Shown here: one piece after another, positions 49,535-60,499 of the stretch
How positions within the stretch are numbered: position 1 is the stretch's first letter
Layout of the letters: each line of letters opens with the position of its first letter
Assembly: GCA_950097015.1 (NCBI GenBank)
Contig: CATNEN010000038.1
Coordinates: 8,504,001-8,568,000, forward strand
Origin: Macrostomum hystrix
Taxonomy: Eukaryota; Platyhelminthes; Macrostomidae
Reading direction: 5' to 3'
Length of the DNA: 64,000 nucleotides
Translations under genes and position numbers: made by a program
Notes under the pieces: model-generated
What the model saw: only the letters and a program-made list of their open reading frames with translations
Databases searched by the model: none
Told to the model about the DNA's origin: nothing

Positions 49535-49712
49535 TTCATTTAACCTTCATTGCTTCAACTTCGCCCCATAGAGACACTGAAAGCCTTTGTTACGGAGGCT
49601 CTGGGCCTTGTCTTGCTAGACACAAATTGTTCCAGTGGAGCCTGGAATCGAACCCCCGACCTTCCAGTCATGATTCGAACACTCTAACCACTCGAGGCTA
49701 CAACCCCCTTGT
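49535..49712 (-). mobile_element. tRNA-derived SINE, minus strand
   Basis: Read on the minus strand, the head is GTTGTAGCCTCGAGTGGTTA with GAGTGT (A box) and then GGTCGGGGGTTCGATTCCAG (B box), followed by a non-tRNA tail. The head resembles the tRNA-like element at 50800-50869, which starts GCGGTTGTAG, and probably belongs to the same class. Confidence 0.65.
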
Positions 49713-50015
49713 GGTTAGAGTGTTAGAGTGTGAGTGTTACCCCCTTCTTATTTTTTTAGGATAAATAAATTATACATTAAGTTACATTTTTGCTGATAGT
49801 TGCAAATATTTCTACTAAGGTACAATAATCAGTTGAAGAGTTTTGATAGTTTAAATTAAATAAAAGGCAGTTTTCTATCTTCGTTTTTATATCCTTCTGA
49901 ATGAAAAAGCGAAAGCAATGTATTTTATTTCTTAAAAGTCCTACAGCTAAGCTATCAATAATTTGCAGCAAGGCGTCACTCCAGAAAATTGTGAGTTTAT
50001 TTATCTGCTTATGTG

Positions 50016-52583
50016 ATGAAGCGCAGCAACAGCAGCGTCAGCAGTCAGATCCAGCTGCTGGTGGATCGCGCCACCAGTGGCTCCCTAGCCAGCGCGGACA
50101 GCAACCTGACAGCCAGCATTGTGCAGTTCGCCAAGAACTCTGACGAAGCGCCCAAGGAGGTGGGCAGAGCGCTGCGCAAGCGGCTCGGCGCGGTCTCCTT
50201 GGCGAGAGATTTCCGAGCGGCTGACCACTGCCTGGACCTGCTGGAGGCCTGCGTCCGCTCCTGTGGCGCCCGCTTCCACACTCAGCTGGGCGGCAAGCGG
50301 GACCTGCTGGACGAGCTGCTCAAGCTTATTGGGCCGAAATATTCGCCTCCACCCGAGCTGCAGGACAGGGTGAGGCCGGCCTCTTTATAGCTTTGACTGC
50401 CATTGCTGCGTGTGTGAGCAATTAGTCAAAACTGTACCTTTCTCGCTCTGATACAGACTGTTTCAGAAATAAAAATGTCTGCCTGCACTACCATAAAACA
50501 GTCAGAGGACCCTGTCACTACAAATAAGACACAGTTCGAGATCTGTCACTCCGATACAGACACAGTTCGAGATCTGTCACTCCGATACAGACACAGTTCG
50601 AGATCTGTCACTCCGATACAGACACAGTTAGAGATCTGTCACTCCGATACAGACACGGTTAGAGATCTGTCACGCCGATACAGACACAGTTAGAGATCTG
50701 TCACTCCGATACAGACACAGTTAGAGATCTGTCACTCCGATACAGACACAGTTAGAGATCTGTCTGTCACTATTATGCAGACAAAGATACCGCTTTAAGG
50801 CGGTTGTAGTCTAGTTGTCAGAGCGTCGAGCTCGCAACTTGAAGGTCTGGGGTTCGATTCCCGACTGCGACAGAACTATATATGTGTCCTTTAGCAAGAC
50901 GCTTAATTCTGAATCGGTTCAGTTCACCCAGCTGTTAAATAGGTGCCAGCATTATATGGGGTAATTGCGGGCTGGAATAAACATGGAGTTACCGCCGCAG
51001 CCTTCTGATGCGCTGCGCAATTGCTGCGGCTGTGCTGTCTGCCCCTAGGACGCAGCTTTTTTCACCCACACTGCTCTGGCAGGTGCTGCACCTGCTGGCA
51101 ACCTGGCAGGAGGCATTCGCCGATCGTCCCGACCTCAAAGAAGTCGATCGAGTTGTTCGCGAGCTGCGCGCCAAAGGTGTCCGATTCCCCGACCCGGCCT
51201 ACTCAACCTACGAGTCCCTGCAGACGTACTCAAATCTGGACCCCGACTCCGGAGCAGCCTCTGGGTCCCTCGCCGCCCCGACCGTCGCTGCCAGATCCAC
51301 CTCGCCGCAGCGCCATCCGCCGCCCCAGTTGCCACGGACGCAGCGGCCGTCCTCCGTTGTTGGCGGCGCATCTGCCGTGGCTGCGAGGCCCAGACAAGCC
51401 GGTCAGCTGACTCCGCAGCAGCTCGGCAAGCTGAAGGCTGATGTGGATCAGGTGTGCACGAATTGCCGGGTGTTCAACGAACTGCTGACTGAGGCTGCTG
51501 CCGGATCGGCAAAGGCAGCTGACGAGCAGCTGATGCGGCAGCTGAACGCTGTCAACAGGCAGATGCAGCAGCGGCTCATGGAGCTGCTTGGACAAGTGAG
51601 CGTCACTTTTAATTTTATTTGAACAAAAATAAATCGAGCAAAATGTTAAAACATAGCAGCAGATATTTACTCACTATCCTACTCATAGTGGCAGTAGAAG
51701 TAAGTGATTGCTAGCGGGTGTATTTATGTGTAAATGACAGAGCTTGCCTCTCGCACCAAGGTCCCTGAGCTCGATTCAGCGGCCGAGGCCACATTTTATT
51801 TGGGACGCCGCCGCAGAGAAAAGGCTGGGGAGCTTGTCGTGCAATCTATGCCCCTCAGGGCCAACCTCCAAGGCACAGGGAAAGGGCACACTGCCGACGA
51901 TAAGAAAGTCAGGGCAGATGTACACACCTGTGTGAACGTGTGCCTGCGTACAGTATCTGTGTGCGTGTGTGCTCAGAAATAGGCAGAATTGCCTCCTCGC
52001 TGGCTGCAGGTCTAGTGTCACCAAATGATGTCACCTTCAATTATCATTATTATAATAGTGGTTCTTACTTTTTCATGTGTTTGAAAATGCTCTTGTACTT
52101 ATGGCAGCAGTTATAATAAAGAAAGTAATTATTTTTGTTTCTTTAGAAATCAGCCATTGTTTTCAACTTTTGCAGATAACCAACGAAACTGTACTAAGCG
52201 ACCTCTTGCACGTCAACGACGACCTAAACTCGGCCTTCTTACGCTTCGATCGCTTCGAAAATTCTCGACCGCCCGTCGGACAGAGGCAGCAAGAGCAGCA
52301 GCAGCTGCAGCAGCAGCAACGGCAGGAGCAGTCTAGCTCCATTTACCCCTCAATAAGTACAACCACCGCTGGTGTCAACCTCATCGACCTATCAGACGAA
52401 TGTCCGCCGCCGCCGTCGCGTCAGCAGGCGTCGTCGACGACTGCTCAGAATCCCGGCAATCTGCCGGACTCGGAGGTGGAGCTGCGCGAAATGGAGGCCT
52501 GGATGCGCAGCGAGGGCATGACGGAGAGCGCCAGCGCTGCCGCTGACGACATTCGGAGCCAGGCCGAGAGATTTCAATTGTGA
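50016..52583 (+). CDS. TOM1: TOM1-like endosomal adaptor (VHS and GAT domains)
   Basis: Inferred exons 50016-50369, 51083-51595 and 52176-52583, joined in phase 0, 424 residues. The start is the first ATG of the first open exon. The VHS domain spans roughly residues 5-145 (SQIQLLVDRATSGSLASADS, RFHTQLGGKRDLLDELLKLI), crossing the exon 1/2 junction at DR|VLHLLATWQEAF, the same junction region as in TOM1 proteins. A Ser/Pro-rich linker follows. The GAT domain begins LTPQQLGKLKADVDQV and continues through LLGQ|ITNETVLSDLLHVNDDLNSA. The tail is Gln-rich with the clathrin-box-like motif NLIDLSDE. TOM1-family proteins act on endosomes, binding ubiquitinated cargo, Tollip and clathrin. I cannot tell TOM1 from TOM1L2, so the symbol marks the family. 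A probable poly(A) signal AATAAA is at 53043-53048. Confidence 0.92.
50525..50770 (+). repeat. 31-bp minisatellite in TOM1-like intron 1
   Basis: About eight copies of a 31-bp unit (CTCCGATACAGACACAGTTA then GAGATCTGTCA), with AGTTCGAG in the first units. It lies between VHS exons 1 and 2. Confidence 0.95.
50800..51000 (+). mobile_element. SINE with tRNA-Ala(CGC)-like head in TOM1-like intron 1
   Basis: Positions 50800-50869 fold as a near-complete tRNA. The acceptor GCGGTTG pairs with CGACTGC over 7 bp, counting wobbles. The anticodon stem TCGAG/CTTGA encloses loop CTCGCAA (anticodon CGC), and the B box is GGTTCGATTCC. One T-stem pair is mismatched. The tail reads TGTCCTTTAGCAAGACGCTT, then CACCCAGCTGTTAAATAGGT, wording typical of invertebrate tRNA-derived SINE tails. 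The tail argues for a SINE rather than a working tRNA gene. Confidence 0.75.
51728..52032 (+). mobile_element. SINE-like dispersed repeat family A, copy 2 (intronic)
   Basis: This lies in TOM1-like intron 2, sense orientation. The head has a tRNA-like CACCAAGGTCCCTGAGCTCG then ATTC. The body has GGGCCAACCTCCAAGGCACA and ends near GTGTCACCAAATGATG. It matches 57399-57595 and 3466-3705 in reverse complement. Confidence 0.75.
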
Positions 52584-53640
52584 TTCGGAAAGTACTTTTT
52601 CTTCCAAGAAACACATCTAACAAACTGCTCATCTCGCGGTTGTATTATTTACCTTGTCTCGCTCATTCCAGCTTGGAGTCGAACAAATTTTGTTTAACTG
52701 CTCAATCTCCTGAAGCTATTTGTCATAACAGCGTCCAGTTCTGTGATTCTTAATATTCTATTTTAACTAATAGAAAATTGTGATTTTGCTACTACAATTA
52801 GTAGTAGGCGGACGCGCTCTACCGCTCTCGCACTGGATTATCCAGGGCACCCGGCCAATCGGGATAAAGCCACCCACCCATCCCTCGCAAGGACCAATCC
52901 AGAGCGAGGGCTCTAGTGGGGACCGCATTCCTACTATTATTATCAGAAATACTCGTATAAAGCACTATTACTATTTTATTATTAGTAAAAAAGTTATTAA
53001 CCTTATTCTGTTACTAATAGTATGCAGAGTGTTTTGACTGCCAATAAATTTTCCGCTTTTAATTTTAAATTTCTTGAATTACTGAATTAATTGCGCGGTG
53101 CGATATTTTAGTAAATGTTAAGGCCAATTATGAGACCAATGTAACTCATATAGCATGTAATTAGACTTCCATGCGACAAATCTGCTGTGTAGATTCGATT
53201 GCCTAGGTGCAGTCCAGGCAAATGCTGATAAAAGTGGTGCGTAGAGCTCATTCATACTTTTTATCTATCACGCTTCAGTGTAAATTGATGCGATTCTTAA
53301 TTAATAAACACTCTTTTACCTTTTTTGCTGCACAAACAGGTTTATTAACATTTAACGGTTGAGCAGGACCATTTTCTGCTAAGTTTGACAAATAACTTCC
53401 AATATCTTTACGCAGATTTTTTGCTTATTTTATAGAGAGAAAAAAGATTTCTTCCTAACAAAGAATCAATTTGTGTTAATTTTTTAGTTAAATAAATGGT
53501 CGCACTATGATTAAAATATCGAAGCCACTTCTACATTTATTAAACGGAACAGCCAATCGATTGTTCTATAGTTGAGTATGTCAAAGCGTAAAAAATACAA
53601 CTATGCAGTAATTTCTTGCCTACTTGCTATTGCATTGTAA
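52584..53640. other. 3' flank of the TOM1-like gene and AT-rich spacer
   Basis: It contains the AATAAA at 53043. A GC-richer patch at 52800-52930 has tRNA A-box-like words in reverse (GCGCTCTACCGCT), but no full element can be delimited. Nothing else is recognised. Confidence 0.4.
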
Positions 53641-53689
53641 ATGTACATTGAATTTGCAGGCCGAGTACATTACCTGCAGTTAAAGATGT

Positions 53690-54665
53690 CAACCTCACTC
53701 CAGAGCCACGCACCTCCGCCACTTCTATCCAGCAACCCACCTCCGCCACTTCTATGCAGCCACCCATCTCTGCCACTTCTATCCAGCCACCCACCTCCGC
53801 CACTTCTATCCAGCCACCCACCTCCGCCACTTCTATGCAGCCACCCATCTCTGCCACTTCTATCCAGCCACCCACCTCCGCCTCTTCTATGCAGCCACCC
53901 ACCTCCGCCACTTCTATCCAGCCACCCACCTCCGCCACTTCTATCCAGCCACCCACCTCCGCCTCTTCTATGCAGCCACCCACCTCCGCCACTTCTATCC
54001 AGCCACCCACCTCCGCCACTTCTATGCAGCCACCCATCTCTGCCACTTCTATCCAGCCACCCACCTCCGCCACTTCTATCCAGCCACCCACCTCCGCCAC
54101 TTCTATCCAGCCACCCACCTCCGCCACTTCTATGCAGCCACCCATCTCTGCCACTTCTATCCAGCCACCCACCTCCGCCACTTCTATGCAGCCACCCATC
54201 TCTGCCACTTCTATCCAGCCACCCACCTCCGCCACTTCTATCCAGCCACCCACCTCCGCCTCTTCTATGCAGCCACCCACCTCCGCCACTTCTATCCAGC
54301 CACCCACCTCCGCCACTTCTATGCAGCCACCCATCTCTGCCACTTCTATCCAGCCACCCACCTCCGCCTCTTCTATGCAGCCACCCACCTCCGCCACTTC
54401 TATCCAGCCACCCACCTCCGCCACTTCTATGCAGCCACCCATCTCTGCCACTTCTATCCAGCCACCCACCTCCGCCACTTCTATCCAGCCACCCACCTCC
54501 GCCACTTCTATCCAGCCACCCACCTCCGCCACTTCTATCCAGCCACCCATCTCTGCCACTTCTATCCAGCCACCCATCTCTGCCACTTCTATCCAGCCAC
54601 CCACCTCCGCCACTTCTATCCAGCCACCCACCTCCGCCACTTCTATCCAGCCACCCACCTCGGAC
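53690..54665 (+). repeat. 27-bp minisatellite
   Basis: About 36 copies of CTCCGCCACTTCTATCCAGC followed by CACCCAC, with ATGCAG and CATCTCTG variants. The unit is nine codons and stop-free in two plus frames and two minus frames. One plus frame reads IQPPTSATS repeats. I cannot exclude that it is translated, but no flanking exon supports it, so it is called a repeat. Confidence 0.93.
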
Positions 54666-54734
54666 ACTTAGTAACAAAGTAACAGAAATTTTTAACATCC
54701 GATTTTTCAATCGTATAGGAATTGAAAATTAGTA

Positions 54735-55310
54735 AATAAAAAAAAGTTAAGGTAAGAAGCTACCTTGTAAATGTATTTAAATAGAACAGTGCACTGAAGC
54801 CAAAATGACAGTGCTGTGTACTGACCAAATATATGTTCACGCACCGCTATAATATGCTGCGTGTAACATTAGTAACAATATTAAACTAACACGAAGAAAC
54901 ACACCGACCAAAGCGATCTTCTGCCGCATGCAAAAAAGTAAATAAAAATCTATAAGAAATCTCATACTGTTCACTTTTGTACAATTTCTTTAAAGATAAA
55001 ACAACCAAGCAAAGAAAACAAAACAAAACCTCAATAATTTTTGCTAGCACTGACGTTACAAATATTCTAAATTTAAATAAAGCAGACCTTTGATTGAAAC
55101 TGCTAATAATGAGCAAGCATTCACAAATTTGCCCACAAAAAGCTGTGCATCGTAATAAAACGCAACAAAACTATGAAATTCATGACGTCAGGACGTTCAT
55201 TGTGGATAGCATGATAAAAAAATCAAGGGCCAGCGAAATAAATACTGGACTATTAGTTAAAACCTTGGATTCAAGGTGTGATTCATAATATAATTTAGTT
55301 TCTCAGTCAT
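54735..55310. other. AT-rich spacer
   Basis: The spacer between the 27-bp and 24-bp arrays. No exon or RNA gene is seen. Confidence 0.45.
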
Positions 55311-55324
55311 GATAAAACTACTAT

Positions 55325-57385
55325 ATAAGATTCTAATTTGGGATCCTGCCACGATTCTAATTAGGGATCCTGCCACGATTCTAATTTGGGATCCTGCCAC
55401 GATTCTAATTTGGGATCCTGCCACGATTCTAATTTGGGATCCTGCCACGATTCTAATTTGGGATCCTGCCACGATTCCAATTTGGGATCCTGCCACGATT
55501 CTAATTTGGGATCCTGCCACGATTCTAATTTGGGATCCTGCCACGATTCTAATTTGGGATCCTGCCACGATTCTAATTTGGGATCCTGCCACGATTCTAA
55601 TTTGGGATCCTGCCACGATTCTAATTTGGGATCCTGCCACGATTCTAATTTGGGATCCTGCCACGATTCCAATTTGGGATCCTGCCACGATTCCAATTTG
55701 GGATCCTGCCACGATTCTAATTAGGGATCCTGCCACGATTCTAATTAGGGATCCTGCCACGATTCTAATTTGGGATCCTGCCACGATTCTAATTTGGGAT
55801 CCTGCCACGATTCTAATTTGGGATCCTGCCACGATTCTAATTTGGGATCCTGCCACGATTCTAATTTGGGATCCTGCCACGATTCTAATTTGGGATCCTG
55901 CCACGATTCTAATTTGGGATCCTGCCACGATTCTAATTTGGGATTCTGCAACGGTTCTAATTAGGGATCCTGCCACGATTCTAATTAGGGATCCTGCCAC
56001 GATTCTAATTAGGGATCCTGCCACGATTCTAATTAGGGATCCTGCCACGATTCTAATTAGGGATCCTGCCACGATTCTAATTAGGGATCCTGCCACGATT
56101 CTAATTAGGGATCCTGCCACGATTCTAATTAGGGATCCTGCCACGATTCTAATTAGGGATCCTGCCACGATTCTAATTAGGGATCCTGCCACGATTCTAA
56201 TTAGGGATCCTGCCACGATTCCAATTTGGGATCCTGCCACGATTCTAATTTGGGATCCTGCCACGATTCTAATTAGGGATCCTGCCACGATTCTAATTAG
56301 GGATCTTGCTACAATTGTAACTTGGGATCCTGCCACGATTCTAATTAGGGATCCTGCCACGATTCTAATTAGGGATCCTGCCACGATTCTAATTAGGGAT
56401 CCTGCCACGATTCTAATTAGGGATCCTGCCACGATTCTAATTAGGGATACTGCCACGATTCTAATTAGGGATCCTGCCAAGATTCTAATTAGGGATCCTG
56501 CCACGATTCTAATTAGGGATCCTGCCACGATTCTAATTAGGTATCCTGCCACGACTCTAATTAGGGATCTTGCCACGATTCTAATTTGGGATCCTGCCAC
56601 GATTCCAATTTGGGATCCTGCCACGATTCTAATTTGGGATCCTGCCACGATTCTAATTAGGGATCCTGCCACGATTCTAATTAGGGATCTTGCTACAATT
56701 GTAACTTGGGATTCTGCCACGATTCTAATTAGGGATCCTGCCACGATTCTAATTAGGTATCCTGCCACGATTCTAATTAGGTATCCTACCACGATTCTAA
56801 TTAGGGATACTGCCACGATTCTAATTAGGGATCTTGCTACAATTGTAACTTGGGATCCTGCCACGATTCTAATTAGGGATCCTGCCACGATTCTAATTAG
56901 GGATCCTGCCACGATTCTAATTAGGTATCCTGCCACGATTCTAATTAGGTATCCTACCACGATTCTAATTAGGGATACTGCCACGATTCTAATTAGGGAT
57001 CCTGCCACGATTCTAATTAGGGATCTTGCTACAATTGTAACTTGGGATCCTGCCACGATTCTAATTAGGGATCCTGCCACGATTCTAATTAGGTATCCTG
57101 CCACGATTCTAATTAGGTATCCTACCACGATTCTAATTAGGGATACTGCCACGATTCTAATTAGGGATCTTGCTACAATTGTAACTTGGGATCCTGCCAC
57201 GATTCTAATTAGGGATCCTGCCACGATTCTAATTTGGGATCCTGCCACGATTCTAATTAGGGATACTGCGACGATTCTAATTTGGGATCCTGCCACGATT
57301 CTAATTAGGGATCTTGCTACAATTGTAACTTGGGATCCTGCGACGATTCTAATTAGGTATCCTGCCACGATTCTAATGAGGGGAT
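55325..57385 (+). repeat. 24-bp minisatellite with GGATCC in each unit
   Basis: About 86 copies of a 24-bp unit (GGGATCCTGCCACGATTCTA then ATTT or ATTA). Early units are mostly the ATTTG form and later ones mostly ATTAG. A divergent unit (ATCTTGCTACAATTGTAACT) recurs at 56301, 56685, 56829, 57021, 57165 and 57309, all spaced by multiples of 24. The unit is eight codons and stop-free in several frames, giving false open frames of about 700 codons on both strands. Confidence 0.97.
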
Positions 57386-57398
57386 AGTTAGTGATAGT

Positions 57399-57595
57399 AA
57401 GGGATCTCATTTGGTGACACTGGACGCGCAGCTAGCGAGGAGGCAAAATTGCCCATCTGTACGCTCACACAGGTGTGACTTTCTCATCGCCCGAATTTAA
57501 TGTGGCCTCGGTCGCGTAATCGAGCTTAGGGACCTTGGTGCGTGAGGCAAACGCGTTAAACGCTCAGCCACTGACCCCAGTCAGGAGCCCTGCCG
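57399..57595 (-). mobile_element. SINE-like dispersed repeat family A, copy 3
   Basis: On the minus strand it begins with a tRNA-like head (GGGGTCAGTGGCTGAGCG, then CACGCACCAAGGTCCCTAAG, then CTCGATTA) and ends GTGTCACCAAATGAGATCCC against the 24-bp array. It is shorter than copy 2 through an internal deletion. Confidence 0.7.
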
Positions 57596-57900
57596 CGATA
57601 ATAAAAAAGAAAATCGTAGGTCTTTTTAGAAAAAATCAAAGACGCATGCAAATACAGAATAGATGTATAAAATACATAACAAATTTGTTACTTAAGTAGT
57701 AGCAATCGTAGGACTAATTTGCTTGCATATCCTAGATTTTTTACAAATTATTACTTAAATAAAACGAACTTCATTATAATCATACTACTGGGCGTTTGGG
57801 ATGTGAGTAGTATAACAGATATTTGATTAAGTAACAGACCAAATCTAGACGGTCGAAGAAATGTAAACTTTTACTGGCTGGCCTTAACAATGCTGAATTG
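57596..57900. other. AT-rich spacer
   Basis: About 300 bases after the SINE and before the stop codon of the minus-strand RGG-rich gene. This would be its 3' untranslated or downstream region. No clear AATAAA is found on the minus strand. Confidence 0.4.
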
Positions 57901-57914
57901 TCCTTCAATGGCAC

Positions 57915-59165
57915 TCAGGATTCGGCCGGCGTACCTCCTTCACCGACGGCACCGTCTGCGACGTCGCTTTTTGACACGGCACCGCGCTGCTGCTCATCAG
58001 CCACCAGCTGCTGCTCCCAGCTACCGGAGCCAGTGGCGACGCCGGCGCCGACACCGTCCAGATCGTCGTCGATAAAGCCGCCGTCCTCCGGCACGGCGGG
58101 ACTGGCACCTCCGTCTTCTTCACGATGATCTTCCGAAGACTGCGGCTGCTGCTCGTCCCCGGCGTCTCCGCCGCCGCCGCCACCTCTGCGGCCGCGGCGC
58201 GGTTTCCGACGTCGACCGCCTCCGCCACCGCCGCCACGCCTGCCGCCGCCAGCATCTGCCGCGGCTTCTCCGCGACAACGATCGTTTCGAATGGTGATGG
58301 TGAAGTCGCCGGGAATGAAGGTGCCAGCTGAGTGCCCAATGTGCCGCTCCACTGAGTCTGGAGGGGGCGGATGGGACTCAGGTGAGTCTGGAGGGGGCAG
58401 ATGGGACACATCAGCTGAGTCTGAAGGGGGCGGATGGGACACATCAGGTGAGTCTGGAGGGGGCAGATGGGACACATCAGCTGAGTCTGAAGGGGGCGGA
58501 TGGGACACATCAGCTGAGTCTGGAGGGGGCAGATGGGACACATCAGCTGAGTCTGAAGGGGGCGGATGGGACTCAGAGAGTCTGGAGGGAGGCGGATGGG
58601 GACACATCAAATGAGCCTATGAGGGGGGGCGGATGGGACTAAGATGAGTCTGGAGGGGCGGATGGGACACATCAGCTGAGTCTGGGGGAGCTCAGCCAGT
58701 TTGCTCACACTCATGCCGCTCTTCCTCGAACTGCTGCTGCCTATTTCGCTGCCTTCGCCGGCCGCCTCTGCCGTTAGCGTCAATGCCGGCAGCTGGGTGA
58801 TCAGCCGGATAGTCACCGATTGGCTGCCAGTCCTCCTGTGGCCGGTGGCCGCCGGTAGCGGCTCCCCCAGCGAATGGATTGCCCATTGGGTAGGGCCGCC
58901 TGGCTGGAAAGCCACCCCTGCTGCCAGAGCGCTGCTGTTGCTGCTGCAGATAGAGCAGCCTTTCAAGCTTCAAACGTTCCCGTTCGATATCCTCTTCAGA
59001 GACGTTTGGCATTGGCTGCTGCTGCTGCTGATTCAGGGAAGGCTGGAAGCCGCCGCTGCGGCCGCCACCTCCGCCTCGATGGCCTCCATTGCCCCGACGA
59101 AGGCTAGAATTCACGAATGTGGCAGGCCGGTACATCGGCTGCTGCTGATGCTGCGTGTCTGGGTC
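57915..59165 (-). CDS. C-terminal part of an RGG/Gln-rich probable RNA-binding protein
   Basis: Two exons are inferred: 59165-58709 (acceptor TTTTGCAG just upstream, donor T|GTGAGC) and 58327-57915 (acceptor CTCAG). They join in phase 1 to give 289 residues ending at a TGA. The upstream exon is Gln-rich with RGG/GG clusters (RRGNGGHRGGGGGRSGG), a charged helix-like stretch (EEDIERERLKLERLLYLQQQ) and GRGGRRRQRNRQQQ. The last exon starts GTFIPGDFTITIRNDR, has an Arg/Gly block (RRGGGGGGGRRRKPRRGRRG) and an acidic tail. RGG boxes usually bind RNA and are methylated on Arg. I do not recognise the family. The 5' exons are not identified, so the gene is partial in this annotation. Confidence 0.65.
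58335..58690 (+). repeat. 33-bp minisatellite in the RGG-gene intron
   Basis: About ten copies of a 33-bp unit (GAGTCTGAAGGGGGCGGATG then GGACACATCAGCT), degenerate toward 58600. It fills almost the entire intron between the two RGG-gene exons. Confidence 0.93.
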
Positions 59166-59395
59166 CTGCAAAATGTTTTTCTGTATTAATTTATTAAGAC
59201 AAAATAGGGGACATTGTCATCCAGCTTTGAAGTCAGTGCTATTAAGTTCTGATTGAGTGGTCATGAGTTCGAATCTGTACAATCCCAGCTTAAACAAAAT
59301 AAAAGCAGAAAATTGTAAGTCAGAAAAATGTTGGTTTCCTTTTAACTAATTGTTCAGCTTTGTACTAATTTCACCAACTTTGCATACATACATGC

Positions 59396-59636
59396 ACAAC
59401 ACCTGGCCGACCTGGCCGAACTGGCCAGGTGAAACGAGGGCCAAGCAAGGTAAGTCACAAAAACCAATCAACCAAGCGCAAAAAAATCAAAGGGGGGACC
59501 AAGGGACAAAAAAGGAAAGCGTGAAGAAGAGGAAAAAGGGGAGAGAAAAAGAGAGCAAATGAGAGCATTTTAAGTCATAAATAGAGCAAAAACTAAGTCG
59601 CACGGCCGGCTAAGATTTGGGAGGTTGCACATGTAT
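59396..59636 (-). mobile_element. MITE-like element, copy 2 (inverted)
   Basis: A 241-bp reverse-complement copy of 1886-2166, with ends ACATACATGCACAAC and GTTGCACATGTAT. The flanks CTTTGCAT and GTTTGTGT are a decayed (5/8) candidate target duplication. It lies upstream of the last identified RGG-gene exon and may be intronic. Confidence 0.7.
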
Positions 59637-60206
59637 GTTTGTGTATCTCCAATGGGTGTCTGAATATGTTGCCTGATACAAGGCCAAATGCACAAACTGT
59701 TATGTATAGTGCTTATAGCTATATATGATTTGATTAAATTACAACAATATTGGACAGCATCACACTTATAATACTAAGGTAGGCCTATGTTGATATAACT
59801 TGCTAAAATAAAGTTACAACAGGTTGTGGCATAATCATACCCTAGAAAGTTATTTAAGTTTTACTTGCACTGAAAATTGCTTGGAAATTTCAGTGACTAT
59901 TCTGATTCTAACTATGTCTAGGTAGAATGCTTATGCTGGATAAGTATATCAATACTTGTTGACATTATTGGGAACTGCAATAAATATTTATAGAGCTAAT
60001 TTAATGTTTTTATGTAGCTAGTTTGTTTTGTTATAAACCAACTAGATGTATGGACATGATTTTGGTTTTGGTTCTAACAAGTTTTATCTGGATCTGGGCC
60101 TTCTGGGGTCATTACAAGCATGTAGTGAGATGATTTTCTTTAACATAAACAAGCCTATATAAGTGTATAGGCTATCTCAGTATATGAGCAATCAGCAATA
60201 TAGGCC
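59637..60206. other. AT-rich sequence between two MITE copies
   Basis: No exon is seen. Words related to TAGGCCTA recur here as they do at 1-900. Confidence 0.4.
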
Positions 60207-60499
60207 ATACATGTGCAACCTCCCAAATCTTAGCCAGCCGTGCAACTTAGTTTTTGCTCTATTTACAACTTAGTTTGCTCTCATTTGCTCTCTTTTTCTC
60301 TCCCCTTTTTCCTCTTATTCACGCCTTCCTTATTTGTCCCTTGGTCCCCCCTTTGATTTTTTTGTGCTTGGTCAATTGGTTTTTGTGACTTACCTTGCTT
60401 GGCCTTCGTTTCTAATACTAATAATTAGAAACGAAATAATTATATTAATAATAATAATTTCTAATGATGCCTGCTTGGCTGGGTGTTGCGTATGTATGA
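60207..60499 (+). mobile_element. MITE-like element, copy 3
   Basis: A 293-bp copy in the same orientation as copy 1. The ends are ATACATGTGCAACC and GTTGCGTATGTATGA. The flanks TATAGGCC and TGTAGGCT match at 6/8. An AT-rich internal stretch near 60415-60465 replaces part of the right-hand sequence. Confidence 0.72.

Noticed and set aside
52795-52930. A possible tRNA or SINE in reverse orientation
   Set aside because: It has A-box-like words but no B box in the right place and no foldable cloverleaf, so it could not be delimited.
53641-54732. Pro/Ser/Thr-rich plus-strand frame over the 27-bp array as a mucin-like exon
   Set aside because: Several overlapping frames are equally open and I found no flanking exon, start context or membrane or secretion signal. 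It is kept as a repeat, though translation cannot be excluded.
55257-57410. Frames of about 700 codons on both strands over the 24-bp array
   Set aside because: The unit is eight codons and stop-free in several frames. Both strands are open equally, which indicates repeat composition and not a gene.
57915-59165. Assigning the RGG-rich gene to the FMRP/FXR family
   Set aside because: The RGG blocks and a charged helix-like segment are suggestive, but no KH or Tudor domain is visible in the window and the match is only compositional.
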